Positions 36,163 through 44,773 of a stretch of 64,000 nt of DNA are shown here, in pieces. This DNA is from Bermanella sp047621325 (GTDB lineage Bacteria; Pseudomonadota; Gammaproteobacteria; Pseudomonadales; Oceanobacteraceae): positions 62,001 to 126,000 of the forward strand of contig JBLHLT010000011.1 of assembly GCA_047621325.1 (NCBI GenBank), in the 5' to 3' direction. The translations under genes and the position numbers were made by a program. Every line of letters begins with the position of its first letter. Within the stretch, counting starts at the first letter, position 1. A model generated the notes under the pieces. The model was not told where the DNA came from. It was given only the letters and a program-made list of their open reading frames with translations, and made no database searches.

Positions 36163-36423
36163 TTATTTATTGGATTTCACAACATTTTTTACTTTTTGGA
36201 TTAAACCATCCATAAGCTCTTTGGCTTCCTGCCAAGCTTCTTCGCTTAATTCTAACAAGCTTTCGCGGCGTAAGGTTTCTTGATTGATCATATTTTCTAG
36301 ATCTTCAATTACTTTATGCTGCGCTTTTAAGATCTTTTTATTGGCCTTTTTTTCTAAATCAGCCAGTGTCGATTTTGCATCCTTGACCTGTTTTTGCAGT
36401 TCCTTAATTCGTTTCTTACCCAT
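36163..36423 (-). CDS. Small coiled-coil protein, unknown function
   Basis: An 86-residue, highly charged, all-helical protein (KKRIKELQKQVKDAKSTLADLEKK...) with heptad-like spacing. It lies ten bases after the Na/Pi transporter gene on the same strand, so is probably its operon partner, perhaps a cytoplasmic regulator of the transporter (PhoU-like role by analogy, no sequence proof). Confidence 0.65.
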   Translation of the reverse strand: MGKKRIKELQKQVKDAKSTLADLEKKANKKILKAQHKVIEDLENMINQETLRRESLLELSEEAWQEAKELMDGLIQKVKNVVKSNK

Positions 36424-36433
36424 AGCTATCTCC

Positions 36434-37591
36434 TTAGCTCATGCTAGACATGATAAATACACATAAACCAGGTAACAAGAAGAACACACTCAATACGTAC
36501 AATGCCGCTAAAGAGTGACGCTTTGTTGCTACTTCAGCTAAACGCTCGGCTGCTTTTAAAGGAATCTCTCTCAGGAAAGGAATTCCGTAAATAACCACAA
36601 CACCTAGTAGGTTGTACATTAAGTGTACCAACGCAATTTGCAAACCAACCACCGCACCCGCACCTGATAACGCCGTTGCGGCTAGCAATGCCGTAATGGT
36701 TGTACCAATATTAGCACCCAGAGTGAACGGATAGATGTCACGGGGCTTAAACACACCTGAACCCACAAGAGGAATCATTAAGCTAGTAGTGGTCGATGAA
36801 GATTGTACCAATACAGTCACAACCGCACCGCTAGCGATGCCTGAAATCGGGCCGCGACCAATCGCTCCGTGTAAAATTTTCTTAGCACGACCAACCATTA
36901 AACCTTTTAGTACACGGCCAATAATCGTAATCGCAATAAAGATTAAAAGAATACCGATAACAATTAGGGTTATTGCTGCAACTTTGTCAGGGAATATACC
37001 CAAAAGAGATTTAACTTCAGTAATCACAGGCTTTGTAATTGGCTTGATGAAGTTGAAACCCTTCATGCTCATGGAGTCGCCACCAATTAAATGAGTGGTC
37101 AGCCAAGCACTGCCCTTTTCTAAAAAGCCAAATAGAATTTCTAACGGTAAGAAGATCGCAACACACATCAGGTTAAAAAAGTCATGAACCGTTGCCGCGG
37201 CGAACGCGCGACGGAATTCAGACTTTTTACGAACATGGCCTAAACTTACTAAGGTATTGGTGATTGTTGTACCAATATTGGCACCCATCACCATAGGAAT
37301 CGCTATTTCAATCGGTAAGCCGCCAGCCACAAGACCTACAATAACCGATGTTACGGTACTAGAGCTTTGCACTAGAGCAGTTGCAAGAATACCAATAAGG
37401 AGTGCAAGAAATGGATTAGTTGCAAATGCAAAGAGCTCTCTTGCTCCGTCTGAGCCACCAGATACCCATTTGAAGCCAGACCCCACCATGCCGACAGAAA
37501 GTAAGATGGCGTATATGCCCGCTAACAAAATTAGCCAGCTTAAAATACGTTTTTGAGTACTATTAGTCAGTTGCTCAGCAGATTCAGTCAT
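36434..37591 (-). CDS. Na+/phosphate symporter family protein (NptA-like)
   Basis: A 385-residue inner-membrane protein with two inverted repeats, each carrying the hallmark QSSS motif (ATALVQSSSTVTSVIVG and VTVLVQSSSTTTSLMIPLVG) and the GANIGTT motif twice. This is the Na/Pi cotransporter family. It lacks the C-terminal PhoU domain of larger members; the following small coiled-coil gene may replace it. Substrate is presumably phosphate driven by Na+. Confidence 0.9.
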   Translation of the reverse strand: MTESAEQLTNSTQKRILSWLILLAGIYAILLSVGMVGSGFKWVSGGSDGARELFAFATNPFLALLIGILATALVQSSSTVTSVIVGLVAGGLPIEIAIPMVMGANIGTTITNTLVSLGHVRKKSEFRRAFAAATVHDFFNLMCVAIFLPLEILFGFLEKGSAWLTTHLIGGDSMSMKGFNFIKPITKPVITEVKSLLGIFPDKVAAITLIVIGILLIFIAITIIGRVLKGLMVGRAKKILHGAIGRGPISGIASGAVVTVLVQSSSTTTSLMIPLVGSGVFKPRDIYPFTLGANIGTTITALLAATALSGAGAVVGLQIALVHLMYNLLGVVVIYGIPFLREIPLKAAERLAEVATKRHSLAALYVLSVFFLLPGLCVFIMSSMS

Positions 37592-37680
37592 GCCAGAACC
37601 CTATCAAAAAATTTGGCGCAAGTTTAACACTGCTTTTTTATTAGTACAGTTCTAAACCCCACTCAATTGGAGTAAATGGC

Positions 37681-37705
37681 AAAAAAAAAGCGCCCAAGGG
37701 GCGCT
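37681..37705 (-). terminator. Minus-strand terminator in a divergent intergenic region
   Basis: AGCGCCC/GGGCGCT stem (37689-37705) followed on the minus strand by eight Ts. No minus gene ends here; the nearest upstream minus gene is the GGDEF gene ending at 38754. Confidence 0.8.
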
Positions 37706-37727
37706 AAATAAAATAAGGAGTCACACA

Positions 37728-37823
37728 ATGATCAGCTCTTGTACAAAAACTGATGCCATTAATATAACCCCACACACCTGTCAATACCGTTTCTTTTGTA
37801 ATGAGTTTTGTAAGTTTATGTAA
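37728..37823 (+). CDS. Possible 31-residue Cys-containing small ORF
   Basis: ATG at 37728 is preceded by AAGGAG with a seven-base spacer. The frame MISSCTKTDAINITPHTC... has four Cys (5, 18, 24, 28) and ends with TAA at 37821. It precedes a membrane-barrel gene. It may be a leader peptide or a chance frame with a good ribosome site. Confidence 0.35.
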   Translation: MISSCTKTDAINITPHTCQYRFFCNEFCKFM

Positions 37824-37863
37824 CTAAAGTGAATTTTTTGCGGTTTTGGTCGATAACCCGTGT

Positions 37864-38763
37864 ATGAATCGACTCTTTATTTACACGGCATTGGCTCTAT
37901 TTTCGCATCAATCCAATCTAACAATGGCTGAGCACATGGGCGGCTATAGCGGTATAAATCAAATTCAGCACCAATATCTAACCGACAAAGCCCAATCAAG
38001 TGAGCAAACCTATGGCGCCATATTGGATATGCAAGCACGTCGATATGCGACTCAAGGCTGGATGGCGAAAGGCCCGAAAATTCAAATACAACAAAGCTCC
38101 AATCACCTAGAAATCGACCTACATACAAGCCTGTATCAATTTAACCCCCATAATGGAGTGTGGTTACAATTTGAATGGCAAAAAACCTCACTCGATACGA
38201 TTGTGGGCAGCAATCAAATATACATAAACGAATCAGGCACCGCACAGGCCTTATCTAGCGGTGATACGCTTTTACTTGAAAGACAGTTTTCACGCAGTCA
38301 GGTGTATTGGTATGAAAGTGTAAAAGAAGAAGGCCCTATCAATACCATTGGGGTGTTTTACTCAGTTGAAACTAGCCCTGCCAGTGCTAATTTAAGTACA
38401 ACAAACGCCAACGTATTTGACGGGCGCTTCTCAGGGTTTGGATTCAGTTTAGGACGAATAAAAGACGACAGAGGTTTAAACTTTCAATGGCGGTTAAATC
38501 TAGCACAGCTAGACACTGACTTTAGCAACGATGCGACGGCTCATCGCGCACTATCTTCTTTAGAAAGTACCGCTTACCAAGTCGATCTAACACTCAACTG
38601 GCATTATCGTTATTACTTGTCACCGTACTGGTATTTAGTACCGAGCATCAAATACCAATACCAAAATGCATTTCAATCACAGTTGCAGCCTGAATTTGTC
38701 GAACACGAGCAACTTAGCTTTACACAATTTAGTGGCTTCATCGCAATAAGGCGCTATTTTTGA
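37864..38763 (+). CDS. Probable outer-membrane beta-barrel protein, unknown
   Basis: The start at 37864 (MNRLFIYTALALFSHQSNLTMAEH) gives a signal peptide; a TTG 18 bases upstream is less likely. The 299-residue protein shows alternating hydrophobic strands rich in Tyr, Trp and Gln and ends in FIAIRRYF, typical of an outer-membrane barrel. Family not recognised. It overlaps the convergent GGDEF gene by ten bases at its 3' end, so there is no room for a terminator between them. Confidence 0.7.
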   Translation: MNRLFIYTALALFSHQSNLTMAEHMGGYSGINQIQHQYLTDKAQSSEQTYGAILDMQARRYATQGWMAKGPKIQIQQSSNHLEIDLHTSLYQFNPHNGVWLQFEWQKTSLDTIVGSNQIYINESGTAQALSSGDTLLLERQFSRSQVYWYESVKEEGPINTIGVFYSVETSPASANLSTTNANVFDGRFSGFGFSLGRIKDDRGLNFQWRLNLAQLDTDFSNDATAHRALSSLESTAYQVDLTLNWHYRYYLSPYWYLVPSIKYQYQNAFQSQLQPEFVEHEQLSFTQFSGFIAIRRYF

Positions 38764-39875
38764 TACTCAGGCTCAAAATTAAAGGGCACCTGTCGTTCTT
38801 GCTGCTCAACCTCTATGTAGTTGCGACCCTTATGCTTTGCGTCATACAACAGCTTATCAGCACGTTCCAATACACTATCAATGGTTTCGGGGGATTTAAA
38901 TTCCGTAATGCCCGCAGACAACGTCAAAACCAGATCGGGGGCATCAGTAAATCGAAGGTCTCGCCATTTATCTGCCATTCTTTGGCAAACACCCTGCGCA
39001 GCATCTAGGTTAGTATCGGCCAAAATTAATACAAACTCTTCCCCCCCCAAACGAGCGCCTATATCCACTTCTCTAAGACTATTGATCATGAGATTTGCAA
39101 AGGCTTTTAACACTTTGTCGCCGAACGGGTGACCATAAATGTCATTAACTTTTTTAAAATGGTCTAGATCCAAGTAGCACACGACAAACCCATAGCGACT
39201 ACGATTGGCCAATGCGCGCTGCTGACTTAACATTTGCATAAGATAGCGACGATTATACAAGCCGGTTAATTCATCGGTAATCGCCAGCTCTTCTATACGG
39301 GAAATCGCGCCTTTTAATTCACGGTGCCGGGTGCCCAAAGAGTTACGAAGATTACTAAATTCACTCCCCATCAAAACCACACCACACAGGGCTAAAAAGA
39401 AACCTACAAAGACAAAAAATTCTTGTGATAAATGAATATCGCTGGGGCGCTGATGAAAAACCCATAACAAGCTAGAAAGATAACAGACCAAGGTGAAAAT
39501 CGTGAACCCATATAGCCCTTTAATAGAAAGCCTGAATGCGCCAAACGACATGACAAGCAGATAACCCATCAACATTAATGGTCGTATATCTTGTGAGAAG
39601 GACATCAAGACACTAATACATGCAACCACCCAAACCATTTGCGGCAGAGTAAGACTTGCATCCTTGAATCGTAAGTTACCAGAAAAGAAAATAATAATGA
39701 CGAACACGCCATGACCTAGCCACATGGTCATAGCCAAAGACAATACAGTCGATGTATCAATAACAAAATAGCCTAACAATACAGCCAGCCAGCACAATAA
39801 ACACAGAGAAAATACGCCAATATTTGACAACACCGAACGCCTTAAGCGTAAGGCCTGCTTTTGGGATTGCAGCAT
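38754..39875 (-). CDS. Membrane diguanylate cyclase
   Basis: A 373-residue protein with about six N-terminal transmembrane helices (residues 15-190) and a C-terminal GGDEF domain. The active site RLGGEEFVLIL is intact, and an inhibitory I-site REVD lies five residues before GGEEF, so it should make cyclic di-GMP under product control. The membrane sensor is not an assigned family. No EAL domain. The 3' end overlaps a convergent gene by ten bases. Upstream is a 578-base non-coding region. Confidence 0.92.
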   Translation of the reverse strand: MLQSQKQALRLRRSVLSNIGVFSLCLLCWLAVLLGYFVIDTSTVLSLAMTMWLGHGVFVIIIFFSGNLRFKDASLTLPQMVWVVACISVLMSFSQDIRPLMLMGYLLVMSFGAFRLSIKGLYGFTIFTLVCYLSSLLWVFHQRPSDIHLSQEFFVFVGFFLALCGVVLMGSEFSNLRNSLGTRHRELKGAISRIEELAITDELTGLYNRRYLMQMLSQQRALANRSRYGFVVCYLDLDHFKKVNDIYGHPFGDKVLKAFANLMINSLREVDIGARLGGEEFVLILADTNLDAAQGVCQRMADKWRDLRFTDAPDLVLTLSAGITEFKSPETIDSVLERADKLLYDAKHKGRNYIEVEQQERQVPFNFEPEYQK

Positions 39876-40127
39876 CGTACTTCCTTGCGTTACTAACTAG
39901 CGCTACTATTATTTTTATGGCGCCATCTTACTCGCTTGAGTAACCGATGAAAACCGTACCTAACCAACCGTTCTAAAGAGTATTGCGTTCATGGTTTTTA
40001 ATTACCACGAACTAAAATGGCTCAAATTAGGCAATTGCGACCCTTTCACTTAGAACATGGCGTATTACAACAAACTGTAAATCAATCAAAGCGGTAATTT
40101 AAGACAAACCCTAAACCAAGTTAAATC

Positions 40128-40152
40128 AAGGGCGCATAATACGCCCTTTTAA
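40128..40152 (+). terminator. Orphan terminator-like hairpin
   Basis: AAGGGCG...CGCCCTTTT (40128-40149) lies in the middle of the 578-base gap 39876-40453. No annotated plus-strand gene precedes it. The gap holds no other clear feature; a 26-codon frame (MAQIRQLRPFHLEHG...) at 40018-40098 is not supported by a ribosome site. Confidence 0.5.
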
Positions 40153-40453
40153 AAATCATTAACTCATCCTAAAGTTTTAACTAAGCCCTAAAATACCTTT
40201 TTTGATCGAATTTTAGAACCCAAGTACGGTAGCGCTAACGTAAGGACGCCATAATTGTTAATGTGAAAAAGCAGACGCGCCAGTAAAACTTCTGTTTATA
40301 CTAACGACAATTTTTTATCAGTTGTGATGTCACTAAATAGAGCATATATAGGCACTTAAATTGATAGGGCGTCACATTCCCTTGAAAATCACTCAAGCAC
40401 ACGGTCAATAACGACCAAACATACTGAACCATATAACCGAACAAGGACATTAC

Positions 40454-41902
40454 GTGTATAAAACCCTGATTGTTGTAGACAATGAAGATTTATCCCTTAC
40501 AGAACAATTCACAGGTGTTATCAGTTTCGAGACCTATCTTCGTGAGTACCCAAAGCAGAATGAGCCGAAGACGCGCATCATTAACCTTTGCGATACCACA
40601 ACCTATTTGAGCAAAGGATATTACTGCTCTTTATTAGCTGAGGCTCGTAACCATACCGTTTTGCCAAGCGTAAAAACCATCAACGCATTACGTACGTTAG
40701 TGGGCGAAGATTTGTTGCCATTTCAAAGCAGCATGAAAAACATCAGCCAAGAGCAATGGCCAGCAAATTACATGATGTATTTTGGTAAGGTCGTCGACAA
40801 TGGTATTCAGAATTTATCTTCGCAAATATTTTCTCAATTCCCAGCGCCTATTTTAGAGCTGAGTTTTGACCGCGATGAAACTGGCATTAAATTAAGCATT
40901 CAACGCCGTTCGTTCACAACATTAGACGACAACCAAAAAAGTCATTTCATTGAGCATTTAACACATTTCACCAACACTGTTTGGAAGATGGGCGAGAAGA
41001 AAAAACGCCAACGCTGGGATATGGCGATCTTGATTGACCGTGAAGAAAAAGTGCCGCCAAGTAATAAAGAAGCGATTGCTAAATTCATTAAAGCAGCCGG
41101 TAAATATGGCATTAATGCACAAGCCGTCAGCAAAGATGAAATAGAAAACTTAGCAAACTACGATGCTCTGTTTATTCGTGAAACAACGGCCATTGACCAT
41201 CACACCTATCGTTTAGCCACTAAAGCTGAAAACATGGGCTTGGTTGTTATGGATGACGCAGCATCCATCTTGCGCTGCTGTAACAAGGTGTTCTTACATG
41301 ATGCATTTAGTTATCAAAAAGTACCTAGTTTAAAAACCGAAGTCGTCGATGATGCAAGTGACGACACGATGAGTAAACTTGAAGATGAGTTCACCTACCC
41401 TATTGTGCTTAAAATGCCAGAAGGTTCATTCTCAAAAGGCGTTTATAAGGTATCCAATCGAGAAGAGCTGAAACTGAAATTGGATGAATTATTTGAAGTC
41501 AGTGCACTGGTTTTGGCACAAGAATATTTATTCACCGACTTTGATTGGCGCATTGGTGTGCTCAATGGCCGTGCATTGTTCGCTTGTCGATATTTAATGG
41601 CCCGCAACCACTGGCAAATTTACAACCATACTGCAAAACGTTTCTTCTCTGGTGGTTTTGAAACACTGCCTACCTTTGAAGTGCCAAAAGCCGTACTAGA
41701 TGCCGCATTAAAAGCAGCAAAGATCATCGGCAACGGTCTATACGGTGTGGATGTAAAAGAAGTGAACGGTAAAGCTTATGTATTAGAAGTAAACGACAAC
41801 CCAAGCTTGGACCACAAAGTTGAAGATGAATATCTAGGTGACGAGCTCTACATGCAAATCATGGGTGAATTTCATCGCCGCCTAGAAACCAAAGGCAGCT
41901 AA
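40454..41902 (+). CDS. RimK-like ATP-grasp ligase with RLAN-type N-terminal domain
   Basis: A 482-residue protein: an N-terminal domain (about residues 1-190) of the type found before RimK-like ATP-grasp enzymes, then an ATP-grasp fold (KVFLHDAFSYQKVPSLKTEVV, FTYPIVLKMPEGSFSKGVYKV, ALVLAQEYLFTDFDWRIGVLNG, VLEVNDNPSLD with the metal-binding Glu/Asn). Starts at GTG 40454 with AAGGAC before it. Such enzymes join amino acids, often glutamate, to a peptide or small molecule. It is followed by a GNAT/peptidase gene, and the two likely act together. Substrate unknown. Confidence 0.85.
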   Translation: MYKTLIVVDNEDLSLTEQFTGVISFETYLREYPKQNEPKTRIINLCDTTTYLSKGYYCSLLAEARNHTVLPSVKTINALRTLVGEDLLPFQSSMKNISQEQWPANYMMYFGKVVDNGIQNLSSQIFSQFPAPILELSFDRDETGIKLSIQRRSFTTLDDNQKSHFIEHLTHFTNTVWKMGEKKKRQRWDMAILIDREEKVPPSNKEAIAKFIKAAGKYGINAQAVSKDEIENLANYDALFIRETTAIDHHTYRLATKAENMGLVVMDDAASILRCCNKVFLHDAFSYQKVPSLKTEVVDDASDDTMSKLEDEFTYPIVLKMPEGSFSKGVYKVSNREELKLKLDELFEVSALVLAQEYLFTDFDWRIGVLNGRALFACRYLMARNHWQIYNHTAKRFFSGGFETLPTFEVPKAVLDAALKAAKIIGNGLYGVDVKEVNGKAYVLEVNDNPSLDHKVEDEYLGDELYMQIMGEFHRRLETKGS

Positions 41903-41936
41903 TCGGTAATCGCATATTGATTACACTTGCTTAGAA

Positions 41937-41963
41937 GTAAGGGTATGCCGCTAGGCATCCCTT
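41937..41963 (+). terminator. Hairpin between ligase and GNAT/peptidase genes
   Basis: AAGGGTATGCC...GGCATCCCTTT stem with four-base loop and only three Ts; it may reduce rather than stop transcription into the next gene. Confidence 0.5.
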
Positions 41964-41989
41964 TAATGCAAAACCCTTAGAGAAACCCT

Positions 41990-43093
41990 ATGCCGGACCT
42001 ACAGTATCGCCTAGCAAATAAAGAAGACTTAAATGCGCTAGTCGATTTAGAAAACAGCTGCTTTCAGACCGACAAAATCAGCGCTCGAAGTTTCAAGCGT
42101 TGGATTCAATCTGAACACGCTATTTTATTATTGGCCCAAGAAAATGATCACATTTTGGCATATGGCTTAGTCTGGTGTCACAAAGGCACCCGACTCTCAC
42201 GTTTATATTCTCTCGCCGTTAGCCCGACCATGCGAGGCAAGGGTTTAGCCCGTGATGTACTTAGTCAACTTGAAACGCGCGCTGCCAAAAAAGGTCGCCT
42301 TTATATGCGTTTAGAAGTCTCTAAATCAAATCAAGCGGCTATCGCGTTGTATGAACAATCCGGTTATCGCGTTTTTGGTGAATACAGTGATTACTATGGC
42401 GATCATATGGATGCGCTGCGCATGCAAAAACAAATCAGACACAGTGAAATAGAGCTAGAGCACAAAGAACAAATTGCGTGGTATCAACAAACCACCGAGT
42501 TCACGTGTGGGCCTGCTGCGTTGATGATGGCCATGAACAGCCAATCTGCCAAATTAGAGATGAGCCAAATAAACGAACTCGAAATTTGGCGAGAAGCCAC
42601 CACTATATTTATGACATCCGGCCACGGTGGTTGCCATCCGGTTGGCTTGGCGCTAGCGGCAAATAACCGCGGCTTTAACGCAAGCGTTTATGTGAATTCA
42701 CAAGAGCCTTTATTTTTAGACGGCGTACGTTCAGCCAATAAAAAAGAGATAATGCGTGTAGTACACAACAACTTTATTGCGCAAGCCGAAAAACAAAATG
42801 TGATCGTTGAATACAAAGACATTACACAAACAGATTTACAACAGCTATTAGATAACGGTTACGCCGTATTAATGCTAATTAGCACGTATCGCTTGGATGG
42901 TAAAAAAGCACCCCATTGGGTAATGCTTACAAACATGGATGAATACTGCCTGTATGTACATGACCCAGATTTAGACAACCAACAGCAGCCTGTTGATTGC
43001 CAGTACCTACCCATTGCCAAACAAGATTTCGATAAAATGTCTGCCTTTGGCGCAGGCCGATTAAGAACCATTGTTGCGATAAAACACCCGTAA
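41990..43093 (+). CDS. GNAT acetyltransferase fused to a C39-like peptidase
   Basis: A 367-residue fusion. Residues 1-150 are a GNAT domain (YSLAVSPTMRGKGLARDVL, acetyl-CoA loop at 82-87, and SNQAAIALYEQSGYR). Residues 160-365 resemble a C39-type cysteine peptidase: Cys173 in FTCGPAALMMAM, His309 in KAPHWVML and Asp325 in YVHDPD. It follows the ATP-grasp ligase by 87 bases. A ligase, acetylase and peptidase in a row suggest a peptide-tagging or peptide-metabolite system; the substrate is not known. Confidence 0.85.
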   Translation: MPDLQYRLANKEDLNALVDLENSCFQTDKISARSFKRWIQSEHAILLLAQENDHILAYGLVWCHKGTRLSRLYSLAVSPTMRGKGLARDVLSQLETRAAKKGRLYMRLEVSKSNQAAIALYEQSGYRVFGEYSDYYGDHMDALRMQKQIRHSEIELEHKEQIAWYQQTTEFTCGPAALMMAMNSQSAKLEMSQINELEIWREATTIFMTSGHGGCHPVGLALAANNRGFNASVYVNSQEPLFLDGVRSANKKEIMRVVHNNFIAQAEKQNVIVEYKDITQTDLQQLLDNGYAVLMLISTYRLDGKKAPHWVMLTNMDEYCLYVHDPDLDNQQQPVDCQYLPIAKQDFDKMSAFGAGRLRTIVAIKHP

Positions 43094-43115
43094 CGTTCAA
43101 ACACTCAACAACCAT

Positions 43116-43141
43116 TAAAGCCCGTAAATTTATAACGGGCC
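43116..43141 (-). terminator. Terminator of glpK
   Basis: GCCCGT/ACGGGC stem (43120-43140) with TTTAAT on the minus strand, 20 bases after the stop. Confidence 0.7.
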
Positions 43142-43162
43142 TTAATCGTTGATATCGCCAAG

Positions 43163-44641
43163 TTATTCGCTCGTGCGCACTCTAGAAACGGTATCTAACC
43201 AGCCACTATAAAGCTTATCGCGCTCTTCATCTGCCATCACTGGCTCAAACTGAGTTTGTTCCTGCCAAAGATCGCAAACATCTTCAATGCTAGCAAATAC
43301 ACCACTACTTAAACCCGCTAAAAAAGCGGCCCCTAACGCGGTGGTTTCAGTTATAACTGGGCGCTCTATAGGTAAATCTGAAATATCCGATAAAAACTGC
43401 ACTACCCAGTCATTCACCACCATCCCACCATCGACTCTTAAATGAGCGGGCATGGCTTTGTCTTTTTTCATAGCCTCAAGCAAATCGCGGGTTTGATAAC
43501 ACACACTTTGCAAGCCAGCTGTCACAATCTCAGCTATTCCCGTATCTCGGGTTAAACCCATAATCGCACCACGAGCATGTGGGTCCCAATATGGCGCACC
43601 CAATCCGGTAAACGCAGGCACTAAGTAAACTTGATTATTAGCACCGACTGACTGCGCCATATCCGATGTTTCGCTGGCATGTTGAATCAGTTTTAATCCA
43701 TCACGAATCCATTGAATGGTGGCACCAGCCATAAAAATACTGCCCTCTAGGGCATAGTGCGTTACATCCCCAATTTGATAAGCCACTGTCGTTAATAACC
43801 GATGTTGACTTTTACGCGGTGTGTCACCGGTATTAAGCATCAAGAAACAGCCGGTACCATAGGTGCTTTTTGCCATGCCTTCTTTAAAGCAGGCTTGCCC
43901 AATGAGTGCGGCTTGTTGATCCCCTGCTATCCCACCAACATGAATGGCAGAGCCAAAAATGTCGGTACGGGTCTGACCAAAGTCACAACTTGAAGGATGA
44001 ATACTCGGCAGCATACTTTTTGGAACATCAAAGATAGCCAGCAACTCATCGTCCCAAGCTAAATCATGGATATTACACAACAAGGTTCGGGAGGCATTGG
44101 TGACGTCGGTTTTATGCTCACCCGTTAAGCGCCACAAGATAAATGAATCAATGGTGCCAAACGCAAGTTCGCCGTTTTGTGCACGCACACGCGCACCATC
44201 AACATTATCTAAAATCCACTTGATTTTAGTTGCCGAAAAATACGGATCTAACAACAACCCAGTTTTATCGTTAATTTTGTCTTCTAAGCCCTTGTCTTTT
44301 AATTGTGAGCATAAGTCAGCTGTGCGCCGATCCTGCCAAACAATAGCCGGATATACCGCTTTGCCCGTTTGTTTATCCCAAACAACCGTTGTTTCACGCT
44401 GGTTTGTAATACCAATACTGGCAATATCGTTAGCGGTTAAATTGGCGGAGGTCAGTGCGGTTTTACAAACCGATAGAACCGTCGACATAATGTCTTCCGG
44501 ATCATGCTCAACCCAACCCGATTGAGGAAAGTGCTGGGGAAATTCTTCCTGCATCTGTGCCACTATTTGACCTTTTTCATTAAACACAATAGCCCGTGAG
44601 CTAGTGGTTCCTTGATCAATAGCGAGAATAAACTGACTCAT
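43163..44641 (-). CDS. glpK: Glycerol kinase
   Basis: Phosphorylates glycerol with ATP. The start at 44641 (MSQFILAIDQGTTSSRAIVF) gives 492 residues and matches the family; the frame extends ten residues further. FGGY features: DQGTTSSR phosphate loop, WQDRR, GGIAGDQQAALIGQ and GGMVVNDWVVQFLSD. No glpF, glpD or glpR is adjacent, so the kinase is isolated here. Confidence 0.97.
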   Translation of the reverse strand: MSQFILAIDQGTTSSRAIVFNEKGQIVAQMQEEFPQHFPQSGWVEHDPEDIMSTVLSVCKTALTSANLTANDIASIGITNQRETTVVWDKQTGKAVYPAIVWQDRRTADLCSQLKDKGLEDKINDKTGLLLDPYFSATKIKWILDNVDGARVRAQNGELAFGTIDSFILWRLTGEHKTDVTNASRTLLCNIHDLAWDDELLAIFDVPKSMLPSIHPSSCDFGQTRTDIFGSAIHVGGIAGDQQAALIGQACFKEGMAKSTYGTGCFLMLNTGDTPRKSQHRLLTTVAYQIGDVTHYALEGSIFMAGATIQWIRDGLKLIQHASETSDMAQSVGANNQVYLVPAFTGLGAPYWDPHARGAIMGLTRDTGIAEIVTAGLQSVCYQTRDLLEAMKKDKAMPAHLRVDGGMVVNDWVVQFLSDISDLPIERPVITETTALGAAFLAGLSSGVFASIEDVCDLWQEQTQFEPVMADEERDKLYSGWLDTVSRVRTSE

Positions 44642-44773
44642 ATAAATGCCTGATGTTTTTATTATGGACAAATTAGCCTTGCATTATGCCTGACAATTAC
44701 ACATTTCACTTTAGCAATTTTAGGCTAATCTTAAAGGCAGAAGCCATAACGGATTAAGCTTAGTGAAAGCCCT

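Noticed and set aside
40018..40098. 26-codon frame before the orphan terminator
   Set aside because: No ribosome site and no recognisable sequence; kept only as a note in the intergenic description.
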